Shown here one piece after another: positions 23,046 through 31,020 of a DNA stretch of 45,160 nt. This stretch comes from Syntrophorhabdales bacterium. GTDB taxonomy: Bacteria; Desulfobacterota; Syntrophorhabdia; Syntrophorhabdales; WCHB1-27. The notes beneath the pieces were generated by a model that was not told where the DNA came from, searched no databases, and saw nothing but the letters and a program-made list of their open reading frames with translations. The number at the start of each line of letters is the position of its first letter. Position 1 is the stretch's first letter. Made by a program: the position numbers and the translations under genes. The stretch spans positions 1-45,160 of the forward strand of contig DATKNH010000129.1 of NCBI GenBank assembly GCA_035541455.1, in the 5' to 3' direction.

Positions 23046-25279
23046 TGGCAGGCGAATTCAAAGTCGTCGGAAAACGAGTGGAGCGCGTGGATTCCTTTGA
23101 ACGGCTGACAGGGGAGGCGAAGTATGCATCTGATGTCTATCTGCCGGGAATGCTGTACGTAAAAGTCACGCGTAGCCCCCATCCCCACGCAAGGATTGTG
23201 AGGATCGATGCGGCGAAAGCCCAGGCGCTGGCCGGTGTCAAGGCGATTCTGACGCCGCAGGAAGTGCCGGACTTCGCAATTCATAGCAGGCCCAATCCTC
23301 CTTTCGTTCGGATGCCTGTCCTCGCGAGCACGCCCCGTTATGTGGGTGATGAGATCCTCGCCGTGGCAGCCGTGGATGAGGAGACCGCGGAGAATGCGCT
23401 GGAATTGATTAAGATTGACTTCGAGGTTCTTCCATTCGTGCTCGATGCCGAAGAGGCGGCAAAATCGGGAGCGCCACGCATCTATCCTGACGGGAATGTG
23501 ATACGCGAAAAGATTGACACCCTCGTGCGCGGCAATCTCGAGGAGGGATTTAAACAGGCGGACGTTATCTTCGAGGGGAAATATCAGACCCACATGATTC
23601 AGCACGTTACCTTGGAGCCGAGGGTGACTGTAGCAGCCTGGAACGGAAAGAAGCTGACTCTCTGGGACGGTGGCAAAGGGCCCTTCGGCCTTCGGAACGA
23701 TCTTGCAGAGGCTCTCAACATCAAGGTCAATCAGATCAGGGTTCTGACCCCGTTTATAGGAGGCGATTTCGGCGACAAGGGCAGGGTGGAGAGGCAGCAT
23801 GTCATCTGTGCACTTCTGGCGAAGAAGACAGGGCGGCCGGTCAAACTGGAGTTCACGCGGGAAGAGAACTTTCTCGCCACACACCATCGGTATCCGACGA
23901 CATGGTATATGAAGTACGGCGCGAAGAAAGACGGCACGTTGACTGCGATGCATGTGCGGCTCTACGCTGATCTTGGCGCCTATTACCACATGGACTTCGC
24001 CTATAATTCTCTCGAAGTTCCGAAGGGCGTTTACAGATGTCCCAATGTCATGCTGGAAGGCTACAATGTATTTACGAACAAACCTGAAGCCGGCCAGATG
24101 CGATGTGTCGGCCATCCGACCGGCATGTTCCCGCAGGAAGTCCACATGGACCGGCTCGCAGAAAAACTGGGCATGGACCCCTTTGAGTTTCGGCTTAAGA
24201 ATTACGCGCGAAAAGAGGATGGCGATCAGGACAGGAAGATTCCCTTTACAAGCTGCGGTATGGATGAGTGCGCCAGGCTGGCGTCCGAACAGTTCGGCTG
24301 GAAAACCAAATGGAAAACACCGGGCTCAGGCTCTGGTCCTGTGAGAAAGGGCGTCGGCGTTGCCTTTCAGTCATGCAGACACGGGTCGATCTTCGGGCCC
24401 ATGTCCGCTGTTATCAAAATGGATCAGGATGGCACCATAGAGCTGATGAACGGGCTCAACGATACAGGAGGCGGGCAGAAGACGGCCATGGGAATAATTG
24501 CCGCCGAAGAGTTGGGTGTGCCTTATGACGCAGTGCAGGTAACGACCGGCGACACTGACTCGACCACCGACACAGGAACCGCAGGGGGCAGTCGCGGAAC
24601 ACCATCTGTGGGCCTCGCCGTTGTGGCCGCTGCGCGGGATGTCAAAAATCAGTTGCTCGATGCGGCAGCCGATGTGCTGAAAAAGAAGAGAGACGATCTG
24701 GAGATTCGGGATGGCGCCCTCTTTATCAGGAGCGAGAACAGATCCGTTCCCTACAAGGAGATCGTTTCAAAAAGCGGCGCAACCATCGTCGGACGGGGTT
24801 CTCCCAAAGCACCGCAGGGCATTGCTACGCATACCTTCGGCGTTCACTTCGTCGAAGTGGAAGTGGACATGCGCACGGGTAAGGTGAAGGTACTGCGTCT
24901 CGTTGCGGCGCATGATGTGGGCCGTGCGATAAGCCGCATCGGGGTCGAGAACCAGATCCAGGGCGGGGCTGTTATGGGTATAGGTTACGGTATGCTCGAA
25001 AGACAGTATATGGACGCTCCTACGGGCATCTGCGTCAACTCCAATATGGTCGATTTCAAGGTTCCGTCTATCCTGGACGTGCCCTTTGTGGAGCCGATAA
25101 TCGTGGAGCCTGATGATCCTGTGGGACCGTTCGGCGCGAAGGGTTGCGGGGAACCGCCATACGGCGTGCCTGCGCCGGCCATTGCCAATGCGATCCACAA
25201 TGCCATCGGCGTGCGTTTCACCGAGATTCCGGTCAATATCCGATCGGTCCTCGATGGGATAGAGAAGCGCAAGGGATAA
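23045..25279 (+). CDS. Molybdopterin-binding subunit of a xanthine-dehydrogenase-family enzyme (set 1)
   Basis: The 744-residue protein has the usual features of the large subunit: VGKRVERVDSFERLTGEAKY at the start, IGGDFGDKG in the first half, GGQKTAMG and the catalytic Glu (Glu703) in GCGEPPYG near the end. It would hydroxylate or dehydrogenate an aldehyde, N-heterocycle or similar substrate at a molybdenum cofactor. The ATG at 23045 overlaps the TGA of the small subunit. It is strikingly close to set 3 in the window. Its own FAD-subunit gene is truncated, so this complex may use another FAD subunit or be a two-subunit enzyme. Substrate unknown. Confidence 0.9.
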   Translation: MAGEFKVVGKRVERVDSFERLTGEAKYASDVYLPGMLYVKVTRSPHPHARIVRIDAAKAQALAGVKAILTPQEVPDFAIHSRPNPPFVRMPVLASTPRYVGDEILAVAAVDEETAENALELIKIDFEVLPFVLDAEEAAKSGAPRIYPDGNVIREKIDTLVRGNLEEGFKQADVIFEGKYQTHMIQHVTLEPRVTVAAWNGKKLTLWDGGKGPFGLRNDLAEALNIKVNQIRVLTPFIGGDFGDKGRVERQHVICALLAKKTGRPVKLEFTREENFLATHHRYPTTWYMKYGAKKDGTLTAMHVRLYADLGAYYHMDFAYNSLEVPKGVYRCPNVMLEGYNVFTNKPEAGQMRCVGHPTGMFPQEVHMDRLAEKLGMDPFEFRLKNYARKEDGDQDRKIPFTSCGMDECARLASEQFGWKTKWKTPGSGSGPVRKGVGVAFQSCRHGSIFGPMSAVIKMDQDGTIELMNGLNDTGGGQKTAMGIIAAEELGVPYDAVQVTTGDTDSTTDTGTAGGSRGTPSVGLAVVAAARDVKNQLLDAAADVLKKKRDDLEIRDGALFIRSENRSVPYKEIVSKSGATIVGRGSPKAPQGIATHTFGVHFVEVEVDMRTGKVKVLRLVAAHDVGRAISRIGVENQIQGGAVMGIGYGMLERQYMDAPTGICVNSNMVDFKVPSILDVPFVEPIIVEPDDPVGPFGAKGCGEPPYGVPAPAIANAIHNAIGVRFTEIPVNIRSVLDGIEKRKG

Positions 25280-25294
25280 GGACAAAGGGAGAAA

Positions 25295-25420
25295 CTGAGG
25301 AAGAGCTTTACGTATTACAAGGTGAACACGGTATCACAGGCGGTTTCCCTGCTGGAGCGCCACGGTGATAAGGCCGCCCTCCTTGGGGGCGGCAGCGACT
25401 GCTCGGGCTCGCATATGCCG
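25295..25420 (+). pseudogene. Truncated FAD-subunit gene of the set 1 molybdoenzyme
   Basis: After the large subunit a frame beginning at CTG 25295 reads SFTYYKVNTVSQAVSLLE, then DKAALLGGGSD, which parallels the start of the intact FAD subunit of set 3 (FDYYKATTVQQAVDLLA, then DKAAILAGGSD). The match ends after about 36 codons at GGGSD; the frame then runs out of the family and stops at 25495, inside the opposite-strand metallophosphoesterase. No ATG is present at the start, though a GGGAGA site is. About 290 residues of the FAD subunit are lost. The end at about 25420 is approximate. Confidence 0.75.
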
Positions 25421-25436
25421 GAGAACCCGTTTCCCG

Positions 25437-26570
25437 TTATGCCCTTACGCAGCCTTCGTCAAGCAGCGTTTGATGCCCGGCGTTTTCAAAACTGAACCCC
25501 CTCACGAAGTATATTTCCCCTGCTGCATCCGGCTCCACCTCGACATAGGTGCAGGTCTTCCCATCGACCCACGTACCCGTGTTCGCATAGATATGCTTAT
25601 ATTCTCTGCACCCCAGAACTGACGCACCGAGGACAGGACGGAACGGGTGAAAGCCGTAGGTATGAGTATGTCCGAAAATGAGGATCCTTGGTGCATAGGG
25701 CTTCCCGGTGACGAAGATCCAGGAAGCCGCAAATAGCAGTGTGCCAAGATCCCCGAGCGGTGCGACCTCGCGAGGGATCGTGTCCTGACGTTTATTCCAC
25801 TCTTCGTAAATGCCCGCGTAGTCTCTCAGTATGTCCAGGTAGGTGGGGTCTGGCGAGAACCCGTCCAGCCCGTTCATGAGAAATGTGTTGCCCGTGCCTG
25901 GAGTCTTTCTGCGTATCTCATCAAAAAAGTCTTTCGGCAGCGTTCCCCCTATGCCCTCTCTGACGACATTTTGAAGGGTGGCGACCAAATCAGGAAATGT
26001 GCCTACCTGCGCGGCATAATCGGCCGCCACTCGCGCCATGAAGAACCCCTCTGGCAGGTGGCTGCCCGGGTGGCTCCATGTGTCGGGAGCATTGAACAGG
26101 CAGAAGCGGCTTCCGTGCTCGGCAAAGAGGACATTCTCTTTCTGGTAGAGGTCCATACCCGATGCCAGGGCGATGAAGTCGAGGTGCTCGAAACCGTTTT
26201 GAGGAGTGAAGATATCGCTCAACAGCATGTCATGGTTTCCCCGTACATAGGAGACTTCGATCGCGCTCGTTTCCTGGCAAAGACCCCTCAGTGCATCGAT
26301 CACCAGGGCGTTATCGTGCGCAGCAAGTATATCCATGAAATCTCTTGTCGGTGGGTGCTGCATGGGACAGACCCAGCCGTCCAGCAGGTCCCCGAGGATG
26401 ACAAGTTCCGCAACATCCTCCCGACTCTTCAGCCAGGTAAGAAACGATGCGGCAGTGGGAATATTTCTATTCATCCATGTGTATGCATGCATATAACCAT
26501 TGCCGCTGGGAGAGAAGCTGAACTCATCATTCAGGTGCAGATCACTCACGAAGATAAGCTTGTTCCTCAT
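25437..26570 (-). CDS. Calcineurin-like metallophosphoesterase
   Basis: The 377-residue protein has the family motifs in order: SDLHL (Asp10, His12), GDLLDGW (Asp61), RGNHD (Asn112, His113) and a late FGHTHTYGF metal-binding motif. It would hydrolyse a phosphodiester or phosphomonoester, and recalls UDP-2,3-diacylglucosamine pyrophosphatase-like enzymes, but is longer and has a large insert (about 160-270). The ATG follows AGGAGG. It has its own promoter and converges on the truncated FAD-subunit gene, with the relic lying at its 3' end, so it may have arrived with the rearrangement that cut that gene. Confidence 0.82.
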   Translation of the reverse strand: MRNKLIFVSDLHLNDEFSFSPSGNGYMHAYTWMNRNIPTAASFLTWLKSREDVAELVILGDLLDGWVCPMQHPPTRDFMDILAAHDNALVIDALRGLCQETSAIEVSYVRGNHDMLLSDIFTPQNGFEHLDFIALASGMDLYQKENVLFAEHGSRFCLFNAPDTWSHPGSHLPEGFFMARVAADYAAQVGTFPDLVATLQNVVREGIGGTLPKDFFDEIRRKTPGTGNTFLMNGLDGFSPDPTYLDILRDYAGIYEEWNKRQDTIPREVAPLGDLGTLLFAASWIFVTGKPYAPRILIFGHTHTYGFHPFRPVLGASVLGCREYKHIYANTGTWVDGKTCTYVEVEPDAAGEIYFVRGFSFENAGHQTLLDEGCVRA

Positions 26571-26614
26571 AGGACACCTCCTTATCCCCTGTATCTCACC
26601 GGGTAGTTTCTTTC

Positions 26615-26620
26615 ATTATA
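26615..26620 (-). promoter_or_regulatory. -10 element of the metallophosphoesterase gene
   Basis: A perfect TATAAT on the minus strand lies 45 bp before the start codon at 26570. The -35 position is weak, so this is a moderate call. Confidence 0.45.
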
Positions 26621-26671
26621 AGCAGATACCGGCAATTCGAAAATAAGATTCTGCCGGCGGCCGAAGAAATG

Positions 26672-27985
26672 TCAGTCTGCTTTCACAATGCGTCTCGCCT
26701 TTCCCTCGAACCGTGGAAGGCTGCCTATCTCAGTCACTTCCACATCAGGCGTTATTTTGACATTATAGGCGATGCTGTCAAGCAACATCTTCACAGCTCT
26801 TTGAAGTCGGTCGCCGGACATATCAGCCGCAGCCGGCTCGACCCTGATCTTCAGTTTTTTGCCTGATCCCTGGCGTGGGACGACCAGCTGGTACTCGTTC
26901 GAGAATTCAGGCACCTGCCTCACGAAATTCTCGATCGCGGATGGAAAGATATTGACTCCGCCGAAGTGAAACATATCATCGGCCCTTCCGATAACACCGC
27001 CAATCATTCTGAGAAACGTTCTCCCGCACTCACATCTGTCGTAATTAAACTTCACCAGGTCTCCTGTCTTGTACCGCAACAGAGGCGCCGTCTCACAACA
27101 AAGATTGGAGAGGACCAACTCGCCCACTTCACCCTGCCCGACGGGCTTCCCCGTGTCCTTATCGAGCGACTCAGGCAGAAACATCGCTTCGTTCAAGTGT
27201 GTCCCCTGTTGCGCGACACACTCGAATCCGAAATTTGTGATCTCGGTACTCCCTATGTCATCATAATTCTTCGCTCCCCAGAGTCTCTCGACGAGGCTCT
27301 TTGTTGCCGGGACTTGCGCGCCGGGCTCACCGGCTGTCACCACGATCCTCACCTCGGAATTGGGCAGATCGATGCCCATCTTCTGGGCAAGCTCCCCCAG
27401 GTAAATAATATATGTAGGCGTGCCACAGACAACGGTCGCGCCCCAATCTACGATACTCTTCAGCCTCACTTCTGACGACTGACCCCCACCGGGAACAATG
27501 GTGATGCCATGCTGTTCCATGGCCGCCTGCATGCCCCACCAAGCCACAAAAAGACCGTAGACAAACGGGAAAAAGGCGACGTCCTTGCTGTCAACGCCGT
27601 ACGCATAAATATAGTAGCTGAATTGTTCAAAATAGTTCTTGAACCAGTCCTTCTTGCTTACCGGGACCTTCAGCGGTGTGCCGGTCGTACCTGATGTCTG
27701 GAAAACGCGGCAGGCCGCTTCAGGCGGCAAGCAGGGGAAGTCACCGAAGATGGGATGCTCTTCTTGTGATTTCAGCAGTTCGGCCTTGGTCGTGAAGGGG
27801 ACCTTTTGGATATCGTTGATACTCTTAATGTCTTGCGGTGCCACGCCTGCCTCTTTAAATTTTCTTCTGTAGAAGGGGCTCTTCTCGATAACATATTTCA
27901 TCCGCTTTCTGAAAAGTTTCAATTGTCTTTTTTTAAAATCTTCCCTCTCCAGCGTCTCCAGATCCGGCCTCCACATCTTTACCAT
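26672..27985 (-). CDS. Aryl/phenylacetate-CoA ligase-like AMP-forming enzyme (PaaK family)
   Basis: The 437-residue protein has PaaK-type features: SPFYRRKFKEAG near the start, the ATP loop TSGTTGTPL (about residues 97-105), the YKTGDL motif and the C-terminal RADDMFHFGGVNIFPS segment. It forms an acyl-CoA from an aromatic or related acid with ATP. The ATG at 27983-27985 sits 4 bp after GGGGAGG; a further in-frame start upstream lacks such a site. It ends the operon of 4-hydroxybenzoyl-CoA-reductase-like genes and a TRAP transporter, which suggests it activates the acid that transporter imports. The exact acid is not readable from sequence. Confidence 0.87.
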   Translation of the reverse strand: MVKMWRPDLETLEREDFKKRQLKLFRKRMKYVIEKSPFYRRKFKEAGVAPQDIKSINDIQKVPFTTKAELLKSQEEHPIFGDFPCLPPEAACRVFQTSGTTGTPLKVPVSKKDWFKNYFEQFSYYIYAYGVDSKDVAFFPFVYGLFVAWWGMQAAMEQHGITIVPGGGQSSEVRLKSIVDWGATVVCGTPTYIIYLGELAQKMGIDLPNSEVRIVVTAGEPGAQVPATKSLVERLWGAKNYDDIGSTEITNFGFECVAQQGTHLNEAMFLPESLDKDTGKPVGQGEVGELVLSNLCCETAPLLRYKTGDLVKFNYDRCECGRTFLRMIGGVIGRADDMFHFGGVNIFPSAIENFVRQVPEFSNEYQLVVPRQGSGKKLKIRVEPAAADMSGDRLQRAVKMLLDSIAYNVKITPDVEVTEIGSLPRFEGKARRIVKAD

Positions 27986-28085
27986 AAGACCTCCCCGCAT
28001 GTTGATCCGTCCGGCTCCAGCTCACATTGCCCGAGCGTGATGTTCCCTCTTGTCACCGCAGAATGTTCTTGAAGACACCTGTTCG

Positions 28086-29153
28086 CTAGTATTTGTAGGC
28101 TGTCGGTATTTTCCTCGCCTTTTCCTGACCTATCCAATACGTGATGCGTTCCTTTATGTAGCCCATCCATGAATCGACTTCGGAAGCCTTAAAGCCTCTC
28201 TTCGACACCATCTCCTGCTTATACTCGCTGAAGAGCGGCTCTACAGCCTTAGACCATCGTGCCATTTCGGCGTCGCTGATCGGCACGATCTGTCCGCCCT
28301 TTGACAGGAAAAATTCTCTTCCGTCGATATCAGTCTTATTCCATTCGATCGCCCACATGTCGATATATTCAGCGGACAGATCGGTGAAAACTTTCTTCAC
28401 ATCCTCCGGAAGCCCGTTCCATTTGTCCCTGTTGAAGATCACGTAGAATGTGTAGCCGGGCCCTGCCTGGTACGCGGACGTATGATACTTCAGGACCTCG
28501 CCGGTCCTGAAGCTTTTCAGCTGCTCGAAAGGTCCCATGTTGCCGTCTATGACCCCTCTTCTCAGTGATTCGTACATGTCGACCATTTCTATCGGCACAA
28601 CGGTGGCTCCCAGCGCCTTGACAGCCTCCCCGCTCCTGCCCGTGCCCCTGATTTTCATGCCCTTAAGGTCTTCCAGCGTTTTCACAGGTTTGCTCAAAGT
28701 CTGGATAGTCGACGGCGGGCTGGCGCTGAACATTAAGGGGTGGTATGCCTCCCACTCTTTCGGTTTGAACTTGTTGTAGAAGTCATTGTTGACGTGCGTC
28801 CAGACAAAGCTGCTCGGACAACCAATGGGCAGTTCAGTGAGCTCCATGACCGGGAAACGCCCCCTCGAATAGGAACAGTGAGCAAGGCCGATATCAGCAA
28901 TACCAGACGCGACACCTGCTGCCATCTTGGGTGCGGTTAAGAGCGTCCCGGCAGGGTATTGAGTTACTTCCACCTTTCCTCCTGTCTTCTTGTTAACGTC
29001 GTCGCAGAATTTCTGCATAAGCGGCACATTGATGTGTAGAATCGGCATGTAGTTCGCAAACGAAAGCTTAATCTGCTGGGCGCCGACGTACGACGAAAAG
29101 ACCAGTGTAATTGCGACCGCGAAGACCAATGCCTTCCTGCCTACAGTTCCCAT
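28086..29153 (-). CDS. dctP: TRAP transporter periplasmic substrate-binding protein
   Basis: The 355-residue protein has a signal peptide (hydrophobic stretch about residues 7-22, cleavage after VGA) and the DctP fold with IKLSFANYMP, the KIRGTGRSGEAVKALGA segment (arginine of the ligand carboxylate site) and the RRGVIDGNMGPFEQLKS segment. It binds an organic acid for the DctQM permease encoded upstream. The ATG at 29151-29153 follows GGGGAGG; earlier in-frame starts overlap dctM. It lies between dctM and the ligase gene. Confidence 0.94.
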   Translation of the reverse strand: MGTVGRKALVFAVAITLVFSSYVGAQQIKLSFANYMPILHINVPLMQKFCDDVNKKTGGKVEVTQYPAGTLLTAPKMAAGVASGIADIGLAHCSYSRGRFPVMELTELPIGCPSSFVWTHVNNDFYNKFKPKEWEAYHPLMFSASPPSTIQTLSKPVKTLEDLKGMKIRGTGRSGEAVKALGATVVPIEMVDMYESLRRGVIDGNMGPFEQLKSFRTGEVLKYHTSAYQAGPGYTFYVIFNRDKWNGLPEDVKKVFTDLSAEYIDMWAIEWNKTDIDGREFFLSKGGQIVPISDAEMARWSKAVEPLFSEYKQEMVSKRGFKASEVDSWMGYIKERITYWIGQEKARKIPTAYKY

Positions 29154-29200
29154 GATTACCTCCCCTGATTTGTTATTGTGTATTTCCATAGAGACGTTTC

Positions 29201-30502
29201 TCATTTGAAAAACACCGAGGGAAGCCACAGGGCCAGTTCGGGAAAAATAAAAAGAAGGCCCCAGACCACGAACAGGGATATCAGAAATGGAGCCGCACCC
29301 TTGTAAATGGTTCCCATCGGCACTTTGGTAATGTTCTTAACAACAAAGATACATATGGCAACCGGCGGAATGATCATACCGACCATTATGACCACACAGA
29401 CGAGAATCCCGAACCAGATAGGGTCAAAGCCGAGCTTAAGCACGGTCGGGTAAAACATCGGAGTGGCCAGGATCATGAAGGCAAGGTCCTCTATGAAGGA
29501 ACCACCCAACTCGTAAACGAGGCAGATGAGGAACAGGATAACATAGCGGTTAACGTTCAGTGCAGAGAGATACACGGCTATCTTCTGAGGCATATTGGTG
29601 ACAGCGATAAAATGACCGAGGATCACCGAACCGGAGATGAGCATAAGAAACATGCCTGCAGTGCGGATTGATTCGGTGAGAGAGGTTGCATACTTCTTGA
29701 AAGTCATATCCTTCCTGAAAAGCGAAAGGAGAAGGACAGAAAAAGCACCGACCGATCCCGCTTCTGTCGGCGTGAAAAACCCTGTCATGATCCCCCCGAT
29801 CATGATGACAAAGATCACCAGCACCCAGGCAGCGTCCGGCAATGTCCGGATTCTTGCCTTCCAGGAAAAGCGGTCAGACACCGGAGCGACTTTCGGATTG
29901 ATCTTTACCCATCCGTAAATGACTCCGATGAACAGGAGGGCGATAATGGCTGCGGGCACTATGCCTGCAAGAAAGAGTTTTCCAATGGATTGTTCTGTGA
30001 TGATGCCATAAAGGATAAGCACAACGCTGGGAGGTATGAGACAGCCAAGAGTGCCCACCGTGGCAACCGTTCCTGTCGATAGTCTTTGATCGTATCCGTA
30101 ACGCTCCATTTCCGGCATCGCCACGCTGGCAAACGTTGCAGTCGTTGCCGTCGCCGAGCCGCAGATCGCCTTAAAGCCACTCCCTCCCAGAACTGTCGCT
30201 ATTGCCAGCCCTCCGGGAATGTGGCCCACGAACTTGTGAGCGGAATCGTAGAGCCTTTTGGCTACGCCGGCATGGTAGCCGACCTGCCCCATGAGAATGA
30301 AGAGCGGGAAGACCGTGTACCCATAATTGGTTATAACATCAAAGACGTCCCTGCCGATCAGATTGAGCGCGATCCAAAAACCCTTGAGATATGCGAAACC
30401 GATGAACCCGATAACAGCCATCGCAAACGCCAGTTCAATGCCGGTTGCAAAAAGCAGGAGCAGCAGGAAGAGGAGTGTGATGCCTGCGAACGTCTCATTC
30501 AT
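29201..30502 (-). CDS. dctM: TRAP transporter large permease
   Basis: The 433-residue protein has about twelve membrane segments and DctM motifs (GSATATTATFASVAMPEM near residues 123-140, GCLIPPS near 158-164). It moves the bound acid across the inner membrane with a sodium or proton gradient. The ATG at 30500-30502 is preferred because GGAGG lies 7 bp upstream; a GTG at 30508 is possible. It overlaps the end of dctQ by 8 bp. Confidence 0.94.
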   Translation of the reverse strand: MNETFAGITLLFLLLLLFATGIELAFAMAVIGFIGFAYLKGFWIALNLIGRDVFDVITNYGYTVFPLFILMGQVGYHAGVAKRLYDSAHKFVGHIPGGLAIATVLGGSGFKAICGSATATTATFASVAMPEMERYGYDQRLSTGTVATVGTLGCLIPPSVVLILYGIITEQSIGKLFLAGIVPAAIIALLFIGVIYGWVKINPKVAPVSDRFSWKARIRTLPDAAWVLVIFVIMIGGIMTGFFTPTEAGSVGAFSVLLLSLFRKDMTFKKYATSLTESIRTAGMFLMLISGSVILGHFIAVTNMPQKIAVYLSALNVNRYVILFLICLVYELGGSFIEDLAFMILATPMFYPTVLKLGFDPIWFGILVCVVIMVGMIIPPVAICIFVVKNITKVPMGTIYKGAAPFLISLFVVWGLLFIFPELALWLPSVFFK

Positions 30503-30980
30503 ATTCACCCCTCCATATTTTGATTATCTGCAGGACAAAAACGAGGCATTCAATGAAACAGCAGAACCCGACAGCATAGGCTAGAGGATAGGCAGGCAGT
30601 TGTATGGTCGGAGAGACCTCGCCCGACCTTCGGAACTCGTTCGCGACGACGAAGAGGTTGTATCCTATGCCAATGAAGAGAAGGAAGCAGATCAGCCGAG
30701 TGAATGTGTTAAGTATATCTCTATTCCCCTTCGCCACTCTTTCCAATACAATTTCCATGTTGACGTGGCACCGGTCGAACGAGACCTTGGGAATAGTGAT
30801 GCCGATCACGAGAGCCAGTGACAAGCCCACGATCTCGTAGGTGCCGACGAGAGGGTGACCAAAAGCGCGCATGATTACATCGGCAACCGTCAACAGCATC
30901 ATGAATGTCAGAGCCGTGCCGCCGATAGCGTTGAGGATCTTGGTTGTAATCGTCAGAAAATCTTCAAGTAAGTCCCCCAT
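30495..30980 (-). CDS. dctQ: TRAP transporter small permease
   Basis: The 161-residue protein has four membrane segments, the first at about residues 16-36 (LTFMMLLTVADVIMRAFG), as in DctQ, with the common GTYEIVGLSL motif near residues 40-50. It partners DctM. It lies 40 bp after the large molybdenum subunit gene, with a GGGGAGA site, so it is probably in one operon with it. Confidence 0.93.
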   Translation of the reverse strand: MGDLLEDFLTITTKILNAIGGTALTFMMLLTVADVIMRAFGHPLVGTYEIVGLSLALVIGITIPKVSFDRCHVNMEIVLERVAKGNRDILNTFTRLICFLLFIGIGYNLFVVANEFRRSGEVSPTIQLPAYPLAYAVGFCCFIECLVFVLQIIKIWRGEYE

Positions 30981-31020
30981 AGTTTCTCCCCTTTTATCTG
31001 CATGAATTGGCCTCAGGCTT

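Noticed and set aside
22985-24145. 386-codon open frame on the minus strand opposite the set 1 molybdenum subunit
   Set aside because: Shadow of a well-supported gene; arises from codon bias, not from coding.
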